The notes beneath the pieces were generated by a model, which searched no databases, was not told the DNA's origin, and saw only the letters and a list, made by a program, of their open reading frames with translations. A stretch of DNA of 27,888 nt from a virus. Made by a program: the position numbers and the translations under genes. The stretch is from IMG/VR virus record IMGVR_UViG_3300029319_000369, positions 1 through 27,888 of that record; one strand, 5' to 3'. Below, in pieces: positions 13,251 to 19,967 of the stretch. The first letter of the stretch is position 1. The number at the start of each line of letters is the position of its first letter.

Positions 13251-13417
13251 AAGAATATATATGTGAAGTAAATTTAGTTTTTAGTGGTAATAACTTAGAG
13301 GCAAAAAACAAAAATGAGTATGTCAAAAAAGTAAAAGATACATTTAAAGACGAATTTAACATTGAATTAGATGATAAAGAAATTTCAAACATACAACTAA
13401 GAAAGGAATACAAATGA
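13247..13417 (+). CDS. Small hypothetical protein (56 aa) bracketed by direct repeats
   Basis: The ATG overlaps the initiator stop (ATGA) and has AAAGGAATACAA upstream. The product begins MKEYICEVNLVFSGNN, has a lysine-rich helix (YVKKVKDTFKDEF) and ends IQLRKEYK, almost the same last eight residues as the initiator (IQPRKEYK). A small strand-helix-strand fold is likely. No family recognised. The gene lies exactly between the two copies of a 27-nt repeat, so it could be gained or lost without disturbing its neighbours. Confidence 0.55.
   Translation: MKEYICEVNLVFSGNNLEAKNKNEYVKKVKDTFKDEFNIELDDKEISNIQLRKEYK
13391..13417 (+). repeat. 27-nt direct repeat, copy 2
   Basis: This second copy is at the end of the 56-aa gene and includes the ribosome site and ATG of the next gene. 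The repeat unit (end of gene, ribosome site, start) begins 167 nt after copy 1, the exact length of the cassette. Confidence 0.9.
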
Positions 13418-13659
13418 GTGAACATTTAATTAATCCAATAGTAGACATATTAAAGATACATTGGGTTGAACAAGATATTGGCGAATATTATGGACATAAT
13501 AATCAAGGATATATTTTTGGAATTGAGTTTCAAGATGATCAAGATAATTATGAGTGCGTATGGTACAAAAGTGAAAAAGAGAGAGATAAGCAATATGAAA
13601 AAGAAATTAAGAAATTAAAATTTAGTACTAATTTTGATAATTTAAATGGGAGAATATAA
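13414..13659 (+). CDS. Small acidic hypothetical protein (81 aa)
   Basis: The start overlaps the previous TGA and uses the repeated AAGGAATACAA ribosome site. The product has a strand-rich N-terminal half (ILKIHWVEQDIGEYYGHNNQGYIFGIEFQ) and a charged helical C-terminus (KSEKERDKQYEKEIKKLKF). No known domain recognised. It belongs to the tightly packed operon after the initiator. Confidence 0.5.
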   Translation: MSEHLINPIVDILKIHWVEQDIGEYYGHNNQGYIFGIEFQDDQDNYECVWYKSEKERDKQYEKEIKKLKFSTNFDNLNGRI

Positions 13660-13917
13660 ATGAGTAATTTATTATTAAAAACGCAACAAGAGTTGCACGA
13701 GAATACTACTAAATGGAATAAAGTTGTAGAAAAAATAAAACAAATAAACTTTAAGAAATATCAAACTAATCAGACGATTGGATTTATAATTGACGACATA
13801 GTCAAAGGAGAGTTTATTAACGAAGAAAAAAAAGAAGATGAAAGTAGTTGGACGAAAGAGATAGATAGATCTGATATGAGAGAGTGGGATAAACCTAATC
13901 AAAGCGAAGTATTATGA
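13660..13917 (+). CDS. Small hypothetical protein (85 aa)
   Basis: It starts directly after the previous stop, whose last codons (GGGAGAATATAA) supply the ribosome site. It is helical at the N-terminus (LLKTQQELHENTTKWNKVVEKIKQI), followed by TIGFIIDDIVKGEFI and an acidic tail with SSWTKEIDRSDMREWDKP. The stop overlaps the next start. No family recognised. Confidence 0.5.
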   Translation: MSNLLLKTQQELHENTTKWNKVVEKIKQINFKKYQTNQTIGFIIDDIVKGEFINEEKKEDESSWTKEIDRSDMREWDKPNQSEVL

Positions 13918-14075
13918 AAGATGTTATAAATACTCAATGGAGTATTGAAGTTGAGGGAAAACTCAATCGTAATAATATTATATTCCATACTAATAAATAT
14001 CAAAAACTTTATCAAAAAATGGAAAAATATAATAACTTTATAAAAAAACGAAAGAGGCAAGATGAAACCAAGTAG
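13914..14075 (+). CDS. Small basic hypothetical protein (53 aa)
   Basis: ATG at 13914 overlaps the previous TGA as ATGA, and the last 14 bases overlap the nuclease gene. The product starts MKDVINTQWSIEVEG and becomes basic and helical (KYQKLYQKMEKYNNFIKKRKRQ). The AAAGAGGCAAG near its 3' end is the ribosome site of the next gene. It may simply couple translation; function unknown. Confidence 0.45.
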   Translation: MKDVINTQWSIEVEGKLNRNNIIFHTNKYQKLYQKMEKYNNFIKKRKRQDETK

Positions 14076-14421
14076 TGCAAAAGCAAAAGGCAGAAACTTT
14101 CAAAATAAAGTTAGAGAAATGATAATGGACAAGTTGGGTATAAATGAACACGATATAAAAACGGCAGTAATGGGCGAGAGTGGTATGGATATTATATTAT
14201 CTAAGGCAGGTAGAGAAACTTTTCCTTATGCAGTAGAGTGTAAAAAGGTAGAAAAAATCAATATTTGGAAGTGCTTTGATCAAGCAAGTGAAAATTCAGA
14301 CGACTTAACACCACTATTAGTTTTCTCAAAAAATCACTCAAAAGTAATGGTTTGCTTTGAATTTAAGGATTTATTAGATTTAATAAACAACAGCAATGGA
14401 TTTAAGAGATTGACTAAATGA
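14062..14421 (+). CDS. PD-(D/E)XK nuclease / Holliday-junction-resolvase-like protein
   Basis: This 119-residue protein opens with SSAKAKGRNFQNKVREMI, then DIKTAVMGESGMDIILSKAGRETFPYAVECKK. The conserved elements are the N-terminal helix with K8/R11/Q14/E19-type residues, the acidic D43 in GMDI, and E59-x-K61 in the VECKK strand, i.e. the PD-(D/E)XK core. Phage proteins of this build are annotated as endonucleases or junction resolvases. It would resolve recombination or replication intermediates or trim DNA before packaging. It sits directly before a metallophosphoesterase, again suggesting a recombination module. Confidence 0.65.
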   Translation: MKPSSAKAKGRNFQNKVREMIMDKLGINEHDIKTAVMGESGMDIILSKAGRETFPYAVECKKVEKINIWKCFDQASENSDDLTPLLVFSKNHSKVMVCFEFKDLLDLINNSNGFKRLTK

Positions 14422-15650
14422 AACTTTCAGAAGACGGAATATATTTTTTATCCTGCCCTACTTGTGGTAGCAAAGATCTTATCAAAAAGGGTAAGCAAAA
14501 AAGTGCTGGTGGAAATTACAGACAAAGGTATTTATGCAATAGTTGTAAAACCAAAACAATATATCCAATAAAAAACGATTTAGAGGTAGTTAGAGAAAAT
14601 GTAAAACTTGCTAAACAAAAACAATCTGCACAAGATGTAAATAGAATAGAACGAAAAGCATTTAGGGAACACGCAAGATATGAAAACGCAGTACATAATT
14701 TATTATTTGATATTCAGGCATTATTGCAAAACAAAAATTTTTCTGAATTTAAATTTAAAGAAGTCAAACAAGGCAAGAGTGTTGGAGTTCTGCAAATATC
14801 TGATACACATTTTAACGAACTTGTTTCCTTACCTCATAACAATTATGATTTCAAAGTTGCTAGTAGACGCTTAAAGCATTATGTAAATAGAGCAAAACAA
14901 ATATTTAAAGTCTACGATATTGATAGCGTATTGATTGCAATAACAGGCGATCTTATAAATTCTGACAGAAGATTAGATGAAATGCTTAATATGTCCACTA
15001 ACAGAAGTAAAGCAGTATTTCTTGCAGTAGATTTATTACAACAAATTATATTTGATGTCGGACAAGATTATTCTGTATCTGTTGCTTGTGTGACTGGAAA
15101 TGAAAGTAGATTGAAACAAGACTGGGGTTGGAGTGATTTTATGGCGTCGGACAATTACGACTTTGTTATCTTTGAAATTCTAAGACACTACTTCAAAACA
15201 ACAGATGTGCAGTTTGTAGTTGATGATCCTACGGAAGTAGTAGTTAATGTCGCAGGACAAAATTTATTATTATTACACGGAAACGGCAGTTTTACTACGC
15301 AATACGAAAAAAGTGTCAATCAAATAAAAGGTAGATACGCAGGTAGAGGTGTACAGATAGATTATATTATATCAGGACACATACACTCTGCCAGAGTAGG
15401 AGATATTGCTAGTAGAAGTAGTTCGCTTGTTGGAGCAAACGAATATAGTGAAAAAGGATTAAATCTATCAGGAAGAGCAAGTCAAAATATTTATATTTTT
15501 CATAAGAATAAAAATATAGACGCTATGAAAATAGATTTACAAAATGTAGGAGATGAGTGTTATGACATTGATCGAGAATTAGAAAGTTATAATGCAAAAT
15601 CATCTACAAAATTAAAACCAAAGAAAACCATATTTGAGGTAACGATATGA
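14418..15650 (+). CDS. Zinc-ribbon plus metallophosphoesterase (SbcD/Mre11-like) fusion
   Basis: The protein has 410 residues. Residues 13-43 form a zinc ribbon (C13PTC16 and C40NSC43 with GNYRQRYLC), like those of transposase InsA-type DNA-binding ends. A charged helical linker follows (55-110). The calcineurin-like phosphoesterase domain shows all main motifs: D129-x-H131 (ISDTHF), G177-D178, G227-N228-E229 in place of the common GNH, H287 in LLLLHGNG, and G320-H321-x-H323 (SGHIHSA). It is probably a DNA exo/endonuclease or repair phosphoesterase recruited to DNA by the ribbon. No SbcC partner is encoded. GNE is common in phage members, so activity is likely intact. Confidence 0.8.
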   Translation: MKLSEDGIYFLSCPTCGSKDLIKKGKQKSAGGNYRQRYLCNSCKTKTIYPIKNDLEVVRENVKLAKQKQSAQDVNRIERKAFREHARYENAVHNLLFDIQALLQNKNFSEFKFKEVKQGKSVGVLQISDTHFNELVSLPHNNYDFKVASRRLKHYVNRAKQIFKVYDIDSVLIAITGDLINSDRRLDEMLNMSTNRSKAVFLAVDLLQQIIFDVGQDYSVSVACVTGNESRLKQDWGWSDFMASDNYDFVIFEILRHYFKTTDVQFVVDDPTEVVVNVAGQNLLLLHGNGSFTTQYEKSVNQIKGRYAGRGVQIDYIISGHIHSARVGDIASRSSSLVGANEYSEKGLNLSGRASQNIYIFHKNKNIDAMKIDLQNVGDECYDIDRELESYNAKSSTKLKPKKTIFEVTI

Positions 15651-15847
15651 TGTTAAAGTTAAATCCAAAGGAAACAGAAGTGCTAAAACATATTTTTGAT
15701 AGCCACTATGTTAGAAAGTTGCCACCTGAAATCAAAGATGTTGCATTAGAGATCAACAGAGCAATTTCTAATCCTAAAAAAGTGACTGAACAAGAATATG
15801 TTGGACTTAATCCAACTTGGAAACATTGCGAAAATTGTGACGATTAA
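15647..15847 (+). CDS. Small hypothetical protein (66 aa)
   Basis: The ATG overlaps the preceding TGA as ATGA. The product is helical (PKETEVLKHIFDSHYVRKLPPEIKDVALEINRAI) and ends NPTWKHCENCDD with a CxxC. One Cys pair alone is not a full zinc site unless it dimerises. No family recognised. Confidence 0.5.
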   Translation: MMLKLNPKETEVLKHIFDSHYVRKLPPEIKDVALEINRAISNPKKVTEQEYVGLNPTWKHCENCDD

Positions 15848-15933
15848 TTAGTATGATTATAGCAAGATTACATCAATGCGTTTATAACGCAATAGTATCG
15901 CTTTGTCTTAAATACAAAAACAAGGAAGGTAAA

Positions 15934-16257
15934 ATGTACTACAATACAACAAATGAAACAGGAAGTTTGCTAAGAAAAAAAACAAAAAAAGCAAATAATC
16001 AAAAACATAAATGCTTGTCATATTTCCAAGCAAATCCGTATACAATGTATACACCTGAAATGCTACACAATGACTTAGTCGCAACAAATGATATAAACGA
16101 AAATACACCACTAACATCAATTCGTAGAGCATTTAGCGATTTAAGTAAAGAGGGATACATAATAAAAACATCTGAAAAACACATAGGCAATTATGGTAGA
16201 CACTCTTATCTATGGGTTTTAAAAAATTATCACAATGAAAAGAAATGGAGTAAATAA
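15934..16257 (+). CDS. Winged-helix DNA-binding protein
   Basis: The start chosen is the ATG at 15934, with a strong AAGGAAGG site. The frame remains open upstream to an ATG at 15853, which would add 27 residues, but that start lacks a good site. The 107-residue product begins MYYNTTNETGSLLRKKTKKANNQ, then has YTPEMLH, PLTSIRRAFSDLSKEGYIIKTS and GNYGRHSYLWVL: recognition helix and wing of a small winged-helix domain found in many phages. It may regulate transcription or assist replication. The stop overlaps the next start (TAATG). Confidence 0.65.
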   Translation: MYYNTTNETGSLLRKKTKKANNQKHKCLSYFQANPYTMYTPEMLHNDLVATNDINENTPLTSIRRAFSDLSKEGYIIKTSEKHIGNYGRHSYLWVLKNYHNEKKWSK

Positions 16258-16484
16258 TGGCTTACGAGCATAAAGAAAATAATGGATCGTTATTTAAAAA
16301 CGATAAAAAGGAAAAACAAACTCAACCTGATTATACTGGGCAAGTTAATGTAGGTGGTACTTTGTACAACATATCTGCTTGGATCAATGAAAGCAAAGGT
16401 GGTAAAAGATATTTTGGTTTGCAAGTATCAATACCAAAACCAAAAGATGACAAGCCAATAGATCCACAAGACTTACCATTTTAA
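16257..16484 (+). CDS. Small OB-like protein with SSB-type acidic tail
   Basis: This 75-residue protein begins MAYEHKENNGSLFKNDKKEKQ, then DYTGQVNVGGTLYNISAWINESKGGKRYFGLQV, a strand pattern resembling DUF736-like or small OB-fold proteins of phages. It ends PIDPQDLPF. The last residues resemble the acidic DDIPF tip of bacterial SSB, which recruits replication and repair proteins. With an annealing protein and nuclease in the same operon, a role in handling single-stranded DNA is likely but not shown. Confidence 0.6.
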   Translation: MAYEHKENNGSLFKNDKKEKQTQPDYTGQVNVGGTLYNISAWINESKGGKRYFGLQVSIPKPKDDKPIDPQDLPF

Positions 16485-16489
16485 AATAA

Positions 16490-16588
16490 TTGAGGTAGTT
16501 TGGTATAAATGTAAACAATTAAATATAGGAGTTCACTCTTTTGTTAATAAAGTTTATGCAAATACCTGGTTGGCTACGGCTACCTCAA
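16490..16588 (+). ncRNA. Structured intergenic RNA candidate (about 99 nt)
   Basis: The gap between the SSB-tailed protein and the methylase folds by eye into one long arm. TTGAGGTAG (16490-16498) pairs with CTACCTCAA (16580-16588), 9 bp. GGTAT (16502-16506) pairs with ATACC (16562-16566). TGTAAAC (16510-16516) pairs with GTTTATG (16552-16558) with two G-U pairs. An apical AGGAG/CTCTT hairpin with a UUCA loop lies at 16527-16540. A 13-nt bulge (16567-16579) repeats GGCTAC. No T-loop or D-loop consensus is present, so it is not a normal tRNA. It ends seven bases before the AGGA site of the methylase, so it may control that gene or be a free small RNA. Confidence 0.45.
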
Positions 16589-16605
16589 AAAATTAGGATA
16601 AAACA

Positions 16606-17100
16606 ATGATAAATAAAGGACTATTTACATCAGATAAAGATGATTGGCAAACTCCTAAATGGCTGTTTGATAAATTAAATAAACATTTCAACTTTAATGC
16701 AGATGTATGTGCAAATGATGAAAACGCTTTGTGTAATAAATATTATACAAGTTATGATAGTTGTTTAGATAAAGATTGGGAGATGTGCAACTTTATGAAT
16801 CCACCTTACGGTAGAGAAATTTCTTTTTTTGTAAAAAAAGCACACGATCAATGGCTAGAAAATGATTGCACCACCGTTGCATTGCTACCTGCGAGAACTG
16901 ATACTAAATGGTTTCACAAATATATTTATTTACCTGCTACTATTATATTTATAAAAGGACGATTAAAGTTTGAAGGTGGAGAAAAATTAGCACCTGCACC
17001 TTTTCCAAGTATGGTAGTTGTATGGTGGGGTATGGGAAAAATTAACGATCAAGACTTTTTAAGCGACGAACAACTTGAAAAACTTATAAATTCAAAATAA
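16606..17100 (+). CDS. Phage DNA adenine N6-methyltransferase
   Basis: This 164-residue protein belongs to the phage N-6-adenine methylase family by its motifs: WQTPKWLFDKLNKHF (14-28), NADVCANDENALC, and the catalytic NPPY in FMNPPYGREI (65-68), then ALLPARTDTKWFH and IIFIKGRLKFEGG. Length is typical of the family. It would methylate phage DNA to resist host restriction or to time replication or packaging. AGGATAAAACA precedes the ATG. It is the last rightward gene, after a structured RNA candidate, and faces the convergent tail genes. The same frame remains open for a further 49 codons after its stop. Confidence 0.85.
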   Translation: MINKGLFTSDKDDWQTPKWLFDKLNKHFNFNADVCANDENALCNKYYTSYDSCLDKDWEMCNFMNPPYGREISFFVKKAHDQWLENDCTTVALLPARTDTKWFHKYIYLPATIIFIKGRLKFEGGEKLAPAPFPSMVVVWWGMGKINDQDFLSDEQLEKLINSK

Positions 17101-17204
17101 CGCACTATTTACGGTGTTCATACCACTTTGATCTATCACGCTTACGATATGCTATTAAGAGTGTTTTTATGGCTTTGTAGGGGTATTTTAAGAAGAAAAA
17201 TTTA

Positions 17205-17600
17205 TTATAATTGCTCTTCAATTTCAATATCAACATTGAAAGCATTATAAGCCACTTCTGATATGTTTAATTTGTTATTTACAAAGCGAACTTCGGTAGA
17301 AGTAGAGAAATCATCTTCGCTATAAAAGAAAGAATTAAGTTGTCCTTTGGCATAATCAAACAAAGCCACTAATTTATTTTTATCAGCAACACTTAAATTT
17401 GAGTATGATAACTTTCTTGAAAATCTGGAAGTATTATGATTTGCTACTGCGTATGTTTTACCACTTAAAGATTTTCTTGCAACTATACCTTCATACTCTT
17501 TTGGTTGATCTGATGCAATATTAGGATTACGACTTGGAGAATAAGTTGCTTTGTCTGATCCGTTAGACGCTGTTGAGTATTTTGCAGATTGTATAGCCAT
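17205..17600 (-). CDS. Distal tail / minor tail protein
   Basis: This 131-residue protein lies at the end of the tail operon after the hub-like gene. The second half has RFSRKLSYSNLSVADKNKLVALFDYAKGQLNSFFYSEDDF, then VRFVNNKLNISEVAYNAFNVDIEIEEQ, the beta-sandwich pattern of tail-tip proteins (lambda gpM and distal-tail-like: 'FD...GQ..SF.......V.VRF....L......YNV.I...E'). It probably sits at the tail tip between tube and hub. It lacks obvious signal or enzyme motifs. Gene order (tape measure, hub, this gene) is reversed from lambda, so the exact counterpart is uncertain. Confidence 0.55.
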   Translation of the reverse strand: MAIQSAKYSTASNGSDKATYSPSRNPNIASDQPKEYEGIVARKSLSGKTYAVANHNTSRFSRKLSYSNLSVADKNKLVALFDYAKGQLNSFFYSEDDFSTSTEVRFVNNKLNISEVAYNAFNVDIEIEEQL

Positions 17601-17618
17601 AATTTAATTTACCTCTTT

Positions 17619-19967
17619 TTATATTTCTCTCAAAACAACTTTTAAACTACCTGGACTTCTTGTAATAGAAATTATTATAAATATAGTGCTTGTAGTCAAT
17701 CCGTTAAATACAGGCATATTGTTTATTACCGTACTTTCAAACTGACAAAAATCTCCTACTTCCATACCATAAAAATATTTACTACTATCGCCACTATTAG
17801 AACTTTGCGAGTTTATTATTTCTACATTAGCCGTAAACTTTGGAATACCATTTATAGTTCTATAATAATTAGCGAAACTGTCATTTCTATTTCCTGATCC
17901 AGTATTTATAGCAGATGTTGATTTATCTAAATCTCCGTCATCTATTAATATATCCAATGTATTAGTTTCTATATTTTCATTACTAAGTATATTATAATTT
18001 GATCGTATTGAATTTGTAGTATCTTCTGCTGTTTGCTCATATATCTGTTTATCTGTAATTGGACTTTTTTGATATTTAATAATTCTTTTTGTAATCAGTT
18101 TGTCAATAGGACTAACAGATAAGTTAAAAGTAGATATATCTTCTAATCCTATTTTATGATCTACTGTTGGATTGCCATTTGGTATATGTATATATTGTGG
18201 CTTTTCATCACTAGTTCTAAACCTAAATATAAATCCACCTTCAAACTGTAATTTGTCTAACAACTTTGTGATTTCTACTGGTTTGGTATTCCAGTATTCC
18301 ACTTTCCAAGCAGATCTTGCAGATGCTAAATCGCTATATCCTTCTGGTGTTTCTGATGATCCACCTCTACCTGCAAACCTAGACAATAAATCTCTGTGCA
18401 TATCTACCACATTATCTACTACACCACTACCAAAATGTTTATCAAATCCGTCACCACCACAATATAATTTTTTTACAGATGTGACAGCAGATTGATGTTC
18501 TAATGGATTTGACTCACTATCTGATGATCCCTCATCAACTATTTCTGCTTTTGCTATAATCTGTATATCTTTTATTTTTACAGTCATAGAAGAAGTTTCT
18601 GCGTTGTGCATATTCACACTATTAAATAATAAAGATATTTCAAAACTAGCAGGAGCATTACCGTCAGATTTAGAAAAGTCGCTTAAAAAATTAAAAGTAT
18701 GATTATAAGATCCGTTAGCATCTTTTGAATCATCAGTTTCTGTTTCTGCTGCATCATCTCCGTCAAACAAACCACGACATTGTACTGATACTTCGTATGC
18801 GTCTTGTGAACTTGATCCACCAAAACCATTGTTATAACTGGCAACATCATAAGAAACAAAAACACTATATCCTGTAACTTTATGATCTTCTTTTGTAGGA
18901 CTAAATTTTATTCTATAAAAATCATTTGCGTCCTTATCAGAGTTTGTAGCAGCCGAAGTGACTCTATGATTTATTTGAAAAAAACTAGTTGTGCTAGTAT
19001 CTACTGCATTGTCTTGTGGGTGTAATTCCTCTAATAAAAATGGATCTAAATGTTGATTGTCAGAATCTATTATTTCTGATACAGAATCAATTTTAGGACG
19101 ATATTTATATTCACGCAATAGTTTTAACTGTGATTGCATTACATTTCTATTTGTGTCGGCAGTAGCACTTTCATAAGTATTTATAGATGTTATATTATTT
19201 GTTTTATTATTACTGCCGTCTAACTGTTCTATTGGTGCAAATATCGGATAAGAGTCAGAGTTTCTAAAAGCATCTTTTACAGGATAATGCAAAAATTCAT
19301 TAGTAAAAGATCTGTGGACTAAACAATTATATTTTCCACCATTTATAGTATCTACTTCCACAGGGTATAATTTTACATCTGTATCTGCGTCTACTATAAC
19401 TGGACTTGCATCAGTAGAATCTGCTGTTTTTTTATAATCTCCATATACGATAGGAAAATAATTTCCTGAATTAGTTTGAAATTGTGGAACTTTAATAAAG
19501 TCTATTGGTGTAGCAGAGGCAATAGTCAAAGTTACTTGATGATTGCTATTTAACTTAACATCTTTAAGTCTGCCTGTAAATATAGTTAAATAATTACTAC
19601 TTGATATACTTCCTACTTTAGATTTTACTGTTACGCTATGATTTAAATAATACCTAGTTCCTTGATTTAATATCTCTTGTGATAGTTTGGCGTTTGAGTG
19701 ATTTGCTAATTGTCCATTATGACAAGTGATCGTTATATTTCCTGTTTTTGCCGTACCTTTTTCTAAATCAATAGATTCACGAAGTGACATATTATTTAAA
19801 ATAAAAGGGTGGTACACACCATTTGTACCTGCATCTACTTCTTCTGTTCCTAAACGAATATATGCTGCTGTGCCACTACCACCTGTATTGGATATTTCTA
19901 CTAACCAAGATTCAGAAAAACCTTGTCCTAAAGCATCTCTATACGCCTGTTCAAGTGTTAATGCCAT
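17619..19967 (-). CDS. Tail hub / baseplate-like tail tip protein
   Basis: This 782-residue protein starts on the last base of the tape-measure stop (TAATG). The N-terminal part (MALTLEQAYRDALGQGFSESWLVEISNTGGSGTAAYIRLGTEEV, LRESIDLEKGTAKTGNITITCHN, FTGRLKDVKLNSNHQVTLTIAS) resembles the tail-tip hub domains of siphoviruses and GTAs, followed by a PIVYGDY segment. The middle is strand-rich and polar, possibly a carbohydrate-binding or jelly-roll domain, and the C-terminus (KLLDKLQFEGGFIFRFRTSDEKPQYIH, ISTFNLSVSPIDKLITKRIIKYQKSP) resembles the gp27/hub-like domains. It probably closes the tail tip and contacts the host. No lytic-enzyme motif is visible. Confidence 0.6.
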   Translation of the reverse strand: MALTLEQAYRDALGQGFSESWLVEISNTGGSGTAAYIRLGTEEVDAGTNGVYHPFILNNMSLRESIDLEKGTAKTGNITITCHNGQLANHSNAKLSQEILNQGTRYYLNHSVTVKSKVGSISSSNYLTIFTGRLKDVKLNSNHQVTLTIASATPIDFIKVPQFQTNSGNYFPIVYGDYKKTADSTDASPVIVDADTDVKLYPVEVDTINGGKYNCLVHRSFTNEFLHYPVKDAFRNSDSYPIFAPIEQLDGSNNKTNNITSINTYESATADTNRNVMQSQLKLLREYKYRPKIDSVSEIIDSDNQHLDPFLLEELHPQDNAVDTSTTSFFQINHRVTSAATNSDKDANDFYRIKFSPTKEDHKVTGYSVFVSYDVASYNNGFGGSSSQDAYEVSVQCRGLFDGDDAAETETDDSKDANGSYNHTFNFLSDFSKSDGNAPASFEISLLFNSVNMHNAETSSMTVKIKDIQIIAKAEIVDEGSSDSESNPLEHQSAVTSVKKLYCGGDGFDKHFGSGVVDNVVDMHRDLLSRFAGRGGSSETPEGYSDLASARSAWKVEYWNTKPVEITKLLDKLQFEGGFIFRFRTSDEKPQYIHIPNGNPTVDHKIGLEDISTFNLSVSPIDKLITKRIIKYQKSPITDKQIYEQTAEDTTNSIRSNYNILSNENIETNTLDILIDDGDLDKSTSAINTGSGNRNDSFANYYRTINGIPKFTANVEIINSQSSNSGDSSKYFYGMEVGDFCQFESTVINNMPVFNGLTTSTIFIIISITRSPGSLKVVLREI

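Noticed and set aside
16490-16588. tRNA gene with long variable arm, suggested by the GAGGTAG/CTACCTC acceptor-like stem
   Set aside because: No T-loop (TTCRA) at the right distance from the 3' stem, no D-loop GG, and no 5-bp T-stem on either strand.
16490-16588. Intrinsic terminator from the same inverted repeat
   Set aside because: The loop is about 80 nt and the plus strand is followed by an A-run, not T; the minus side has only a short mixed T-rich stretch.
18172-18495. Plus-strand 107-codon frame opposite the tail hub gene
   Set aside because: It is antisense to a well-supported long gene; no ribosome site or domain.
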